Source of the DNA: Geomonas anaerohicana | Lineage (GTDB): Bacteria > Desulfobacterota > Desulfuromonadia > Geobacterales > Geobacteraceae | DNA: 64,000 bases | NCBI RefSeq assembly: GCF_016458305.1 | Contig: NZ_JAEMHL010000003.1 | Span: 186,001-250,000 of the forward strand | Direction: 5' to 3' | Shown here: in pieces, positions 36,565 through 44,411 of the stretch | Numbering within the stretch: position 1 is the first letter of the stretch | Layout of the letters: each line of letters begins with the position of its first letter | The notes under the pieces: generated by a model | What the model was told of the DNA's origin: nothing | The model's input: only the letters and a program-made list of their open reading frames with translations | The model's database searches: none | Translations under genes and position numbers: made by a program

Positions 36565-38553
36565 CTAGGCCACGCGCGCCAGCGTGTTCTGCAGTTGCAG
36601 CATGCACACGGCCCTGGTGAGTCCTCCGGAGAAGGGGACCGTCTCGTGGTCGTCGCAGCGCGACAGGATCCTGATGCTGTTCCTGATCTCCCGCGTTCCT
36701 TCGGCGATGCGTCCCTGGCGCAGGTGCAGCCGCCCCATGTGGAAGCGCGGCATGATGAAGTCGTGGTCCAGCAGAAGCGCCTTGCGGTACTCCCGGGCCG
36801 CCTCGTCCAACCGGTCCGCTGCGTCCAGGAGCACTCCTTTCAGGAAGTATCCCTCCGGGAGGAGGTCGTTCAGGGCGAGCACCCGCTCGCTGGTCACCAG
36901 CGCCTGCTCCAGCTTACCTTTCCCTGCCAGGATGAACCCCTTGAGCACCAGTGCGTCGGGGAGGTCCGGGGTGCGCTGCAGCAGCAGTTCCAGAAGCTCC
37001 AGCGCCGGGTCGAACTCCTCCCGGTCGAACAGCTCGCGCGCCGCCTCTAGCAGGTCGCCGTCTGGCGCAGGCGCGTGTGGGGCTGCCTCGCTGCTCACCG
37101 GCGCCTTGGGGGCGGCCTCGCTGCCTGGCGGGGGCTGGGGCTCCCTCCCTCGCCCTACGGGAGAGGGCAGGGGTGAGGGAAGCGCAGGACCATCGGGGCT
37201 GTCGGCGCTGTCGGCTGGATGCGGCTCGGCATCGCCCACCCACGGCTTCTGTTCGCTGAGCCACGCCGCTGCCAGCCGGAGTTGCTCTTCGGTCAGGGAG
37301 TCGCCCTCGTCCACCGGCTGCGGCAGCGCAGGGCGGGCGGTGCCCGGCGTCCCGCTGCCGCTCTTCACGTAATAGAAACTGCGCTCCTTGCGCCTTAGTT
37401 CCAGCTCCAGGCCCCGCTGCAACAGGGTTTCGGAGTGCCCGAGAAAGAGCAGGCCGGCGGGCTTCAGCGCGGCGGCGAAGCGCTCCAGCATCCCTGCGGC
37501 GGTCTCCGGGGTGAAGTAGATGAGGACGTTGCGGCAGAAGACGGCGTCCAGGTCGCGCAGTTCGTCGCAGACCGGCTCCCGGCACGGGACGGAGAGGTTC
37601 AGGTGCGAGAACTGCACCAGTTGCTTCACCTCGTCCCTGATCAGGAAGCTTTCCCCGACCCGTCTGAAGTAGCGTGCCGACTGCTCCGGGGTGGTGATCC
37701 TCATGGACCACGGGGAGTAGACCCCTTCGCGGGCCCTTTTCAGGGAACGGTTGTTGATGTCGGTGGCGATGATCCTGATATCCCGCTGGCGCCAGTCGGG
37801 GAGCGCTTCCATGAGGGCCATCGCGATGGTGTAGGGCTCTTCGCCGGTGGAGCACCCTGCCGACCAGATCCGGATCGGGGCGGTGGAGGCGGAAAGGGCG
37901 GCGAAGCGCTCCTTGAGCACCTCGAAATGGGCGGGGTAGCGGTAGAAGTAGGTCTCGCCCACGGTCAGGAACTGCAAGAGCTTCTGCAGCTCGTGGCGGT
38001 CCTCGCCGTGCTCCCTGAGGTACTGCAGGTACTCCTTGAAATCGGTGAGGCGCAACGCCGCCATGCGCTTGAGCAGTCCCCGCGTCAGGGCCGGCTGGTT
38101 GCGCCGGTCGAAGTGCAGCCCGCTGTGGGAGAGGATGTGCCGGGAGAATGCCGCCGCCAGCCGCGCATCGAGCTCCTGGTCCTGGGGCGGCACCGCCTTT
38201 CTCAGCGCCACCGCGGCCACGTCGTCCAAAAGGCGCTTCACGTCCAGCGGCTTGCCGATGAAGTCGAAAACCTGCAGCAGTTCCGCCTCGAGCCTCAGGA
38301 CCTCGGAGATGACGATGACCGGGACCGAGCGCGGCCCCGACGGTGTCTGTACCCGGTGCTCGATGGCGAGCGGGGGGATCTTCGACGCCTCCAGGGCGAG
38401 GATGATCAGGTCCGGCTTCTGCCGCCTGATGGCGGGAAAGGCTTCCTTTTCCTGGGCAACGGAACGGGGCGCGTGCCCGGCGCGCTGCAGCAGTTCACCG
38501 AGGTAGGTGGTGAAGGATTCGTTATCGCTGATGATGAGGATTTGCAGTGGCAA
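36565..38553 (-). CDS. cheR: CheR methyltransferase with N-terminal pseudo-receiver and C-terminal TPR
   Basis: 662 residues from the TTG at 38553, with GAGGAA upstream. The first about 120 residues look like a receiver (MPLQILIISDNE) but the phospho-acceptor position is Ala53 (DLIILALEAS), so it should not be phosphorylated. The CheR core (about 130-390) has FFRYP-like TYFYRYPAHFEVL, IRIWSAGCSTGEEPYTIAM (SAM-binding) and DAVFCRNVLIYF. A Pro/Ala/Ser-rich linker (about 395-500) contains translated sequence of a genomic C/G-rich repeat. The C-terminal tail has TPR-like helices (ALELLELLLQRTPDLPDALV, LPEGYFLKGVLLDAADRLDE). It is the first gene of the chemosensory operon and presumably methylates the MCP at 34189. 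Confidence 0.92.
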   Translation of the reverse strand: MPLQILIISDNESFTTYLGELLQRAGHAPRSVAQEKEAFPAIRRQKPDLIILALEASKIPPLAIEHRVQTPSGPRSVPVIVISEVLRLEAELLQVFDFIGKPLDVKRLLDDVAAVALRKAVPPQDQELDARLAAAFSRHILSHSGLHFDRRNQPALTRGLLKRMAALRLTDFKEYLQYLREHGEDRHELQKLLQFLTVGETYFYRYPAHFEVLKERFAALSASTAPIRIWSAGCSTGEEPYTIAMALMEALPDWRQRDIRIIATDINNRSLKRAREGVYSPWSMRITTPEQSARYFRRVGESFLIRDEVKQLVQFSHLNLSVPCREPVCDELRDLDAVFCRNVLIYFTPETAAGMLERFAAALKPAGLLFLGHSETLLQRGLELELRRKERSFYYVKSGSGTPGTARPALPQPVDEGDSLTEEQLRLAAAWLSEQKPWVGDAEPHPADSADSPDGPALPSPLPSPVGRGREPQPPPGSEAAPKAPVSSEAAPHAPAPDGDLLEAARELFDREEFDPALELLELLLQRTPDLPDALVLKGFILAGKGKLEQALVTSERVLALNDLLPEGYFLKGVLLDAADRLDEAAREYRKALLLDHDFIMPRFHMGRLHLRQGRIAEGTREIRNSIRILSRCDDHETVPFSGGLTRAVCMLQLQNTLARVA
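37143..37180. repeat. C/G-rich repeat inside the cheR coding sequence
   Basis: The plus strand carries CCCTCCCTCGCCCTACGGGA followed by GAGGGCAGGGGTGAGGG, a stem-loop of the same class as the intergenic palindromes elsewhere in the window. Read in the cheR frame it encodes a low-complexity segment ending LPSPLPSPVGRGREP, in the linker between the methyltransferase and TPR parts. Confidence 0.65.
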
Positions 38554-38673
38554 ACGGCTGTTCCTCTTCCTGGATATCTTGGTAACAGGCTCAAAGCGTA
38601 GCAGGTGGCGGTAAAGCCCGTGTACATCAAAATAAAACGGTCGGGTAAAAGGTAATCAGCCGAAATCACGCCA

Positions 38674-38702
38674 ATAGTATTGGTTTAACGCTGGCAGGTC
38701 AA
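38674..38702 (-). promoter_or_regulatory. Candidate sigma-70 promoter of the chemosensory operon
   Basis: On the minus strand TTGACC (38702-38697) and TACTAT (38679-38674) are separated by 17 bases. The predicted transcript would begin about 115 bases before the cheR TTG. The 328-base gap 38554-38881 between cheR and wecB otherwise shows no gene. No clear promoter for wecB is seen in it. Confidence 0.55.
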
Positions 38703-38881
38703 CTAAAATTAATTTCATCGGTAGAATCATGTTTTGACGTTTTGTTCCCCTGCCGGTCCGGCAGTCATTGCAATCGTCCGGGTCAATGTTAAAAACTTAC
38801 AATGTTTCTGAGACCCCAATAAACCCCTGCGGCAGTCTGGTAAATGCCCATTCCCTCTGGGCTGCTGAAGACGAGGAAGCC

Positions 38882-39976
38882 ATGAACGTCCTGCTGGTAG
38901 CCGGTGCCCGACCCAATTTCATGAAGATCGCTCCCATCTACCGCTCCTCGCTGGCCTGCCGGTCCGTGCGCTGCTGCATCGTGCACACCGGCCAACACTA
39001 CGACCAGGAGATGTCCGGCACCTTTTTCCAGGAGCTGGAGATCCCGCAACCGACCTACTCGCTCAACGCCGGTTCCGGCAGCCATGCCACCCAGACCGCC
39101 ACCGTCATGGTCGCCTTCGAGGAGGTCTGCCTGAAGGAGCGCCCCGACCTGGTCCTGGTGGTGGGGGACGTCAACTCGACCCTGGCCTGTTCCATCGTGG
39201 CCAAGAAGTGCGGCATCGAGGTGGCCCACGTGGAGGCGGGGTTGCGCAGTTTCGATCTTGCCATGCCCGAGGAGATCAACCGGATGGTGACCGACGCCAT
39301 CTCGGACCATTTCTTCGTCACCGAAGAGAGCGCCGTGGACAACCTGCTCCGGGAGGGTAAGTCTGCCGGGAGGATCCACGCGGTGGGCCACGTGATGGTG
39401 GACAACCTGCTGCACCAGGTCGAGTGCCTCTCGCGCCAGGACCAGAGCCTGCTCAGCGGCTTTGCGCTCAAGGAGCAGGCGCGCCCCTACCTGTTCCTCA
39501 CCCTGCACCGTCCCTCCAACGTCGACTGCCGCGAGACCTTCTCCGGCATAGCGGAGGCGCTGAACCAGCTTGCCCAGAGCCGGACCATCTTCTTCCCGGT
39601 GCATCCGCGCACCGCCAAGATGATGCGGGAACACGGCGTCCACCTGTCCGAAAAGGTGGTGCTCCTGCCGCCTTTGGGCTACCGCGAAGCCCTGTACCTT
39701 TGGAAGGATGCCGAGGCGGTGCTGACCGACAGCGGTGGTCTGCAGGAAGAGACCACTGCCCTGGGGGTTCCCTGCGTCACCATCAGGGAGAACACCGAGC
39801 GCCCCATCACGGTCGAGTTGGGAAGCAACGTGCTGGCGGGAACCACTCCGGGCGGGATCCTGGCCGGTTTCGAACAGAGCCTGGCCAAGAAGAATACGGC
39901 CCGAATCCCGCCGCTTTGGGACGGCCGGGCGGCGGAGCGGATCTGGAAAGTGCTGGCTCAAGGCGAGGGGGCGTGA
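38882..39976 (+). CDS. wecB: UDP-N-acetylglucosamine 2-epimerase (non-hydrolysing)
   Basis: 364 residues from the ATG at 38882, with GAGGAAG upstream; the frame extends to 38768 but without conservation. Family motifs are MNVLLVAGARPNFMKIAPI, HTGQHYDQEMSG, VVGDVNSTLACSIVAKK, HVEAGLRSFDLAMPEEINR and DSGGLQEETTALGVPCVTIR. The enzyme converts UDP-GlcNAc to UDP-ManNAc for surface polysaccharide. No other polysaccharide gene is adjacent, so the pathway partner is unknown. Confidence 0.95.
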   Translation: MNVLLVAGARPNFMKIAPIYRSSLACRSVRCCIVHTGQHYDQEMSGTFFQELEIPQPTYSLNAGSGSHATQTATVMVAFEEVCLKERPDLVLVVGDVNSTLACSIVAKKCGIEVAHVEAGLRSFDLAMPEEINRMVTDAISDHFFVTEESAVDNLLREGKSAGRIHAVGHVMVDNLLHQVECLSRQDQSLLSGFALKEQARPYLFLTLHRPSNVDCRETFSGIAEALNQLAQSRTIFFPVHPRTAKMMREHGVHLSEKVVLLPPLGYREALYLWKDAEAVLTDSGGLQEETTALGVPCVTIRENTERPITVELGSNVLAGTTPGGILAGFEQSLAKKNTARIPPLWDGRAAERIWKVLAQGEGA

Positions 39977-39982
39977 TCACAC

Positions 39983-40009
39983 TTGACATCCAATTATTGC
40001 GGCTATAGT
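39983..40009 (+). promoter_or_regulatory. Candidate promoter of the FmdB-like gene
   Basis: TTGACA (39983-39988) is followed by TATAGTATATGC (40004 onward). The spacer is 15 bases to TATAGT or 17 bases to TAGTAT, and the FmdB-like ATG lies about 40 bases downstream. Confidence 0.55.
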
Positions 40010-40049
40010 ATATGCAAAAGTTTGCATATAAAAGACGAGGAGAGCTGTG

Positions 40050-40226
40050 ATGCCCATTTTCGAGTACGTTTGCAAAGACTGCGGCACCCGTTTCGAGAAA
40101 CTGCACAAAGGGGGGGCGCCCGAGGAGTGCAGCTGTCCGACCTGCGGTTCCGCCGCTGTGAACAAGGCTCTGTCCACCTTCGCGGCGGGGGGCACGTCGG
40201 AAACGAAATGCCACAGTGGCGGCTGA
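40050..40226 (+). CDS. FmdB family zinc-ribbon protein
   Basis: 58 residues. The ATG at 40050 has GAGGAG upstream. The sequence opens MPIFEYVCKDCGTRFEKLHK, followed by ECSCPTCGS, giving the CxxC-CxxC zinc ribbon typical of FmdB/regulatory-protein proteins (Pfam CxxC_CXXC_SSSS family). The tail is short and glycine-rich, ending ETKCHSGG. Function in the family is not settled; a metal-binding or regulatory role is likely. It is monocistronic, with its own terminator. Confidence 0.88.
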   Translation: MPIFEYVCKDCGTRFEKLHKGGAPEECSCPTCGSAAVNKALSTFAAGGTSETKCHSGG

Positions 40227-40268
40227 AGGTTCTAACCGGTCGCCCAGTTGGGCGCAGCACGAAGTCGA

Positions 40269-40298
40269 GAAGAGGGGGCCTGACGGCCCTCTCTTTTT
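40269..40298 (+). terminator. Terminator of the FmdB-like gene
   Basis: AGAGGGGGCC and GGCCCTCTCT pair around TGAC (one bulge or wobble), followed by seven T residues. The gap 40227-40553 holds this terminator, the promoter at 40362-40391 and the repeat at 40484-40518, with no gene. Confidence 0.85.
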
Positions 40299-40361
40299 TT
40301 GCCTTTTTTCTGTACGAGGGGCGGTTATCGGGATGGCGGTACTGTAAACGAAGGAATTAGC

Positions 40362-40391
40362 TTGACATGCAAAAAGTCGAATGTGTATTGT
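40362..40391 (+). promoter_or_regulatory. Candidate sigma-70 promoter of the CoA-disulfide reductase unit
   Basis: TTGACA (40362-40367) and TATTGT (40386-40391) are separated by 18 bases. The transcript would carry a leader of about 155 bases including a dispersed repeat before the 79-residue gene. Confidence 0.55.
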
Positions 40392-40483
40392 GCCGTTGCA
40401 GCGGTGGCCGCGCCAGTTCCGCACTGCGCGGAGAGCGCGAGCCATTTCGCCCGCGTCTGAAGTTTTTTTCGGGGCACGCGGCC

Positions 40484-40518
40484 AGCGTCCCCCCCTTGTG
40501 AAAGGTGGGACAGGGGGG
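40484..40518. repeat. Dispersed C/G-rich stem-loop, copy 2
   Basis: AGCGTCCCCCCCTTG followed by TGAAAGGTGGGACAGGGGGG. It is nearly identical to the element at 11541-11576, differing by one substitution and one inserted T. Confidence 0.7.
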
Positions 40519-40553
40519 ATTTGCCGTTACCTGGCTGCTTGCCGGAGGAGCAT

Positions 40554-40793
40554 GTGAGGACGTTGAAACTGCCGGGATACGGCACTCTGATTCCCATTGC
40601 CGTGGTGCTCGGTTTTGCCCCGTTCGTCCCGCTGCCGCACCTGGTGGAGAAGTTGAGGATGCTCCTGTCCGGAACCCTGGTGCGTCCCTTGGATATATTC
40701 GACCTTTTCTGGCATGCCTGGCCCTTCGCGCTGCTGGCCTGCCGGGTGGTGATGGATGTCCGCGACAGGGGGGGCGCCCGTGGCAGGTCGTGA
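40554..40793 (+). CDS. Small membrane protein
   Basis: 79 residues from the GTG at 40554, with GGAGG five bases upstream; the overlapping ATG at 40552 is followed at once by TGA. One clear membrane helix (GTLIPIAVVLGFAPFVPLPH) and a second, weaker hydrophobic segment (FDLFWHAWPFALLACRVVMD) suggest a two-pass inner-membrane protein with a basic, Gly/Arg-rich C-terminus. No known family. It is 81 bases ahead of the CoA-disulfide reductase gene and probably co-transcribed. Confidence 0.7.
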   Translation: MRTLKLPGYGTLIPIAVVLGFAPFVPLPHLVEKLRMLLSGTLVRPLDIFDLFWHAWPFALLACRVVMDVRDRGGARGRS

Positions 40794-40874
40794 TGCTGTG
40801 GGAGACGGAGTTGCCGTGAGTTTTGCCGCTGGGGTTCCTGCGCGGGGCCCGCAGACGATAGTCGGAGGAGTGTG

Positions 40875-42548
40875 ATGAAAAACAGGATTGTGGTTATAGG
40901 CGCCAACGCCGCCGGTGCCAAGGCGGCAGCCAAGGCGCGGCGCACCGACCCCCGGGCCGAAATCGTCGTGCTCGACCGCGGCAACTTCATATCGTACGGC
41001 GCCTGCGGCATCCCGTACTACCTTTCCGACACCGTGAAGGAGCTCAAGGAACTGATGAGCACCCCGGTCGGGGTGGTGCGCGACAGCAACTTCTTCAGCA
41101 AGGTAAAGGGCGTCTCCGTGCGCACCAACACCGAGGTCACCGCCATCGACCGGGCACGCAAGGTGGTCCGCCTGCGCGAGGGGGGAGCCGGGGAGAGCGA
41201 GCTTTGCTATCACAAGCTGGTGCTGGCCACCGGCAGTTCTCCGGTGGTGCCTCCCATCGACAACGTCGCCCTGGACAACGTCTTCACCGTCAAGTCCATC
41301 GAGGACGCCGAACTGCTGAAGGAACGGGCAGTTCCCGGTGCCGCCGCGTGCATCATCGGTGCGGGTCTCATCGGCCTGGAAACCGCAGAAGCGCTGCAGG
41401 ACAAGGGAATGCGGGTGACCCTGGTGGAGATGCGGGACCAGCTCCTGCCCGGCGTGCTCGACTCCGAGGTCGCAACGTTGGTGGAAAAGCAGGTGAAGCT
41501 GCAGGGAGTGACCGTGCTGTCCGGCTGTGCCGTCACCGGTTTTGCCGGCGAGGGGCGGGTGCAGCAAGTGATCGCCGGCGGCCGGCAGATCGCTGCCGAC
41601 CTGGTGGTGCTCGCCCCCGGGGTGAGGCCCAACGTGGCTCTGGCCCGCGAGGCCGGGCTTGCCATCGGGGTGACCGGCGCCATTGCGGTCAACGAGCGGC
41701 AGGCTACCAGCGATCCCGACATCTTCGCCTGTGGCGACTGCTGCGAAACTACCCACCTGGTCACCGGGAAGAAGGTATTCGTTCCGCTGGGGAGCACCGC
41801 CAACAAGCAGGGGCGCGTGGCCGGGATCAACGCAGCCGGGGGCTCGGCGACCTTTGCCGGCGTCATCGGCACCAGCATTCTCAAGGTGTTCAATGTCAAC
41901 GCGGGGAAGACCGGCCTCACCGAAAGCGAAGCCCGTAAGCAGGGGTTCGACGTCGAGACGGTGCTCTCTCCGGCGCCTGATCGCGCCCATTTTTACCCGG
42001 GCGCCAAGCCGATCCTGCTGAAGCTGGTCGCCGAGCGCGGCACCGGCCGCATCCTCGGTCTGCAGGCGGCAGGGGAGGGGGCGGTGGACAAGCGCCTCGA
42101 CGCAGCTGCAGCGGCCATCACCTTCCGGGCCAACGCCGACCAGCTTTCCCAGCTGGACCTCGCCTACGCGCCCCCCTACAGCGCCGCGATGGACAACCTC
42201 ATCGTTGCCGCCGACATCATGAAGAACAAACTCGCCGGGCACGCCCGCGGCATTTCGGCGCGTGAGGTGAAAAGGAAACTGGAGGAGGGGGATGACTTCA
42301 TCCTGCTGGACGTCCGCTCCCCCGCCGAGCATGGCGAGATCGGCATTGCCGGGGCCAAGCTGATCCCGCTGGGAACGCTGCGCGAGCGGATGGAAGAACT
42401 TCCAAAGGAAAAGGAGATCATCACCTTCTGCAAGGTGAGTCTCAGGGGGTACGAGGCCCAGAAGATCCTGGATGCGGCGGGTTTTGCCGACGTGAAGTTC
42501 ATGGATGGCGGCATCATGGCCTGGCCGTACCGCTTCCGCGACCAGTAA
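40875..42548 (+). CDS. CoA-disulfide reductase / NAD(P)H-dependent sulfur reductase with C-terminal rhodanese domain
   Basis: 557 residues from the ATG at 40875, with GGAGGAG upstream. A class III pyridine nucleotide-disulfide oxidoreductase core (about 1-440) has FAD-binding IGANAAGAKAAAKARR, active-site Cys44 in SYGACGIPYYL, NAD-binding CIIGAGLIGLETAEAL and FACGDCCETTHL. It ends with a rhodanese domain (about 460-550) with the active-site loop FCKVSLRGYEA (Cys519). The same fusion (CoADR-RHD, as in Bacillus anthracis, and Npsr in Shewanella) reduces CoA disulfides or polysulfide. It fits sulfur metabolism together with the rhodanese selenoprotein at 59237. Confidence 0.92.
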   Translation: MKNRIVVIGANAAGAKAAAKARRTDPRAEIVVLDRGNFISYGACGIPYYLSDTVKELKELMSTPVGVVRDSNFFSKVKGVSVRTNTEVTAIDRARKVVRLREGGAGESELCYHKLVLATGSSPVVPPIDNVALDNVFTVKSIEDAELLKERAVPGAAACIIGAGLIGLETAEALQDKGMRVTLVEMRDQLLPGVLDSEVATLVEKQVKLQGVTVLSGCAVTGFAGEGRVQQVIAGGRQIAADLVVLAPGVRPNVALAREAGLAIGVTGAIAVNERQATSDPDIFACGDCCETTHLVTGKKVFVPLGSTANKQGRVAGINAAGGSATFAGVIGTSILKVFNVNAGKTGLTESEARKQGFDVETVLSPAPDRAHFYPGAKPILLKLVAERGTGRILGLQAAGEGAVDKRLDAAAAAITFRANADQLSQLDLAYAPPYSAAMDNLIVAADIMKNKLAGHARGISAREVKRKLEEGDDFILLDVRSPAEHGEIGIAGAKLIPLGTLRERMEELPKEKEIITFCKVSLRGYEAQKILDAAGFADVKFMDGGIMAWPYRFRDQ

Positions 42549-42571
42549 CGGGGAGGGGGAGTAGCGATCCG

Positions 42572-42605
42572 AAGGGGGACCGCCTGGGGGCGGTCCCCTT
42601 TTTTT
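42572..42605 (+). terminator. Terminator of the CoA-disulfide reductase gene
   Basis: AAGGGGGACCGCC and GGCGGTCCCCTT pair around a short G-rich loop, followed by TTTTTTTC. Confidence 0.92.
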
Positions 42606-42646
42606 CTTTACCGATTAGCGACTATCTTCCGCCAAGATGCGAATCC

Positions 42647-42669
42647 CCCTCTCCCTCCGGGAGAGGGGA
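42647..42669. repeat. C/G-rich palindrome
   Basis: CCCCTCTCCC and GGGAGAGGGG pair perfectly around TCC. It is related to the palindromes at 471-683. It lies in a 320-base gene-free stretch (42549-42868) that also holds the terminator above and the GAATATTCTGC repeats. Confidence 0.75.
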
Positions 42670-42695
42670 TGAACCAGCCACCAGTGGTCGTTGCG

Positions 42696-42727
42696 GAATA
42701 TTCTGCGATGAGCAGCGAATATTCTGC
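42696..42727. repeat. Direct repeats of GAATATTCTGC
   Basis: Two identical 11-mers (42696-42706 and 42717-42727), 21 bases apart and so on the same helix face, each containing the palindrome GAATATTC. They lie about 140 bases ahead of the M23 peptidase gene and could be a paired protein-binding site. Confidence 0.5.
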
Positions 42728-42868
42728 AGTGTCCGCGCCGGGTTGGTTGGCTGACGTTAGGCAGACTTCAATTGAATCAGTCGCTTAGCTGAAAATTACG
42801 AAGCGGGCACGCAACTTGATACAGGCTCGCTGTCTCGAGCATCACATCTCTTCACGTCGGGGACCAGG

Positions 42869-43456
42869 GTGACCGCAGTACGGCATTTCTTTTTCATACT
42901 GACCATTCTTCTGTGCCTGTCACCGGTTACTGCACGGGCCGGCGCTTCACTTCCGGTTGACGGCGTGGTGACCTCGGGAGTCGGTTGGCGCCTCGATCCC
43001 TTCGGAAGCGGCAAGCTCGCCTTTCACCGCGGCATCGACATCGCCGTCCCGACCGGCACACCGGTACGGGCGACGCGGCCAGGCAAGGTGACCTTCGCCG
43101 GGGAGCGCCGCGGTTACGGCGCCACCGTCATCGTCGAGCACGACAACGGGGACCGCACCCTGTATGGGCACAACTCTCGGGTGAACGTGCATTCAGGGGA
43201 ACTGGTCCAGGCGGGTACGGTGCTGGCCTTCTCCGGCAACAGCGGCAGGTCGACCGGGCCACACGTCCACTACGAGCAGATACCGAGCGGTCGCCCGGTG
43301 ACTGCCGAGAGCGAGGAGGTGCCGGAGGTGGCGGCAGCGGCGCCGCCAAAGTCTCACGGCATCAGTGCGGAGACGCGCCGGCAGCTGGAGCAGCAACTGG
43401 ACGAGTCGATCGGCTCCCTGTTGCAAAACATCAAGTCGAATATCAACGGCGGCTAA
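42869..43456 (+). CDS. Secreted M23 family metallopeptidase
   Basis: 195 residues from the GTG at 42869. A signal peptide (about 1-25, FFFILTILLCLSPVTARA) precedes an M23 (LytM-like) domain with VTSGVGWRLDPF, the zinc ligands HRGID (His and Asp) and HVHYE, and GHNSRVNVHSGE. All catalytic residues are present, so it should cut peptidoglycan cross-bridges in the periplasm. The C-terminal about 50 residues are Ala/Glu-rich and end in a helix (RRQLEQQLDESIGSLLQNI). It is a short single-domain form, monocistronic, with terminators downstream. Confidence 0.9.
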   Translation: MTAVRHFFFILTILLCLSPVTARAGASLPVDGVVTSGVGWRLDPFGSGKLAFHRGIDIAVPTGTPVRATRPGKVTFAGERRGYGATVIVEHDNGDRTLYGHNSRVNVHSGELVQAGTVLAFSGNSGRSTGPHVHYEQIPSGRPVTAESEEVPEVAAAAPPKSHGISAETRRQLEQQLDESIGSLLQNIKSNINGG

Positions 43457-43470
43457 ACGGTGTTATTGGC

Positions 43471-43507
43471 ACACCCCAGTAAACCTCCTCCGGGGTGTGT
43501 CTTTTTT
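43471..43507 (+). terminator. Terminator of the M23 peptidase gene
   Basis: ACACCCC (43471-43477) pairs with GGGGTGT (43492-43498) around a 14-nt loop, followed by TCTTTTTT. Confidence 0.8.
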
Positions 43508-43537
43508 CCCTTCACCTTGGCTGCGCGTAGAGCACAA

Positions 43538-43573
43538 AAAGGCCCACCCCTTACCGGGGTGGGCCTTTCTTTT
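43538..43573. terminator. Second, bidirectional terminator
   Basis: AAAGGCCCACCCC and GGGGTGGGCCTTT pair around TTACC, with T-rich sequence on the plus side and A-run on the other. It separates the M23 gene from the convergent nitroreductase gene. A further G/C-rich stem-loop (CCCCGCCCC..GGGAGGGGGC) follows at about 43598-43622. Confidence 0.9.
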
Positions 43574-43671
43574 TATTTACGATTTGTTGTCTTTGGTCCC
43601 CCCGCCCCTTGCGGGAGGGGGCTTTTCCCGCCGCTTTTGACTCACATGACCGCGGTGGGGCCTTAGGAAAG

Positions 43672-44193
43672 TCAGGACCAACGATTCTTTCTTACCTTCT
43701 CGCGCTGCAGCTTTTCGGCGGGCAGGGGGCGCGGGCGCTCGGCGGGGTGCCCGATCCCCAGGATGCATTCCACCTTGACCGTCTCCGGAAGTCCCAGCAG
43801 TTCCTGGACGTACTGCTCGGCGCTCTTTTGCGCGTCGTGCTTGCGCTCGCGGATCTGTGCCCAGCAGCTCCCCAGCCCCAGCGACAGCGCGGTGCACTGG
43901 ACCAGGATGGCGGCGATGGAGCAGTCCTCGACCCAGACGTCGGACTTGGTGCTGTCGGCACAGACCACGATGGCGAGCGGTGCCCGCGCCACGAACTCGG
44001 AGCCGTGCTGTTTGGCTGCCGCCAGTTGCTTAAGCAGCTCGGCATCATCCACGACGATGAATTCCCACGGGTTCAGGCTGCGGGAGGCGGGTGCTCTCAG
44101 GGCGGCTTCGATCAGTGTCTCGACGGCGTCGGCGGATACCGGCTCATCGGTAAATTTTCTTATGCTGCGGCGTTTGCGTAACAGTTCGATCAT
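43672..44193 (-). CDS. Nitroreductase family protein
   Basis: 173 residues from the ATG at 44193, with AAGGAAA upstream; the frame to 44310 extends into promoter sequence. It begins MIELLRKRRSIRKFTDEPVS, the usual FMN-binding nitroreductase N-terminus, followed by ALRAPASRSLNPWEFIVV, DCSIAAILVQCTALSLGLGSCW and CILGIGHPAE near the C-terminus. It likely binds FMN as a homodimer and uses NAD(P)H; the substrate is unknown. It diverges from the TetR gene, 218 bases away. Confidence 0.88.
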   Translation of the reverse strand: MIELLRKRRSIRKFTDEPVSADAVETLIEAALRAPASRSLNPWEFIVVDDAELLKQLAAAKQHGSEFVARAPLAIVVCADSTKSDVWVEDCSIAAILVQCTALSLGLGSCWAQIRERKHDAQKSAEQYVQELLGLPETVKVECILGIGHPAERPRPLPAEKLQREKVRKNRWS

Positions 44194-44348
44194 GGCTTTT
44201 CCTTCTGTGTGAGATGGTCGGCTTTGCTGTGACAGAACGGCAAATCTACTCCAAAACCCATTCACAGTCAAACCCGCCCTGTGAGTGACGGACACCGCCC
44301 GGTGCCTCATCTTTACCTGTTTTTAATCGATTTTACCGTTTTGCCTTA

Positions 44349-44395
44349 TTGACAGTACAAAACGAGGGGCATATAAAGGAATGAACGGTCATTCC
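44349..44395 (+). promoter_or_regulatory. Strong sigma-70 promoter with overlapping TetR operator
   Basis: TTGACA (44349-44354) and TATAAA (44372-44377) are 17 bases apart, near-consensus. Directly after the -10 lies GGAATGAACGGTCATTCC (44378-44395), seven-base perfect arms around ACGG, a typical TetR-family operator over the transcription start. A matching half-site, GTTCATTCC, recurs at 45025-45033 before the efflux genes. The TetR protein at 44412 is therefore likely to repress itself and the pump. Confidence 0.75.
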
Positions 44396-44411
44396 GCGAA
44401 AGGGGAAGAAG

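Noticed and set aside
42748-42763. Sigma-54 promoter ahead of the M23 peptidase (TGGCTGACGTTAGGCA)
   Set aside because: Spacing is right but the -12 half is poor and it lies about 120 bases from the gene.
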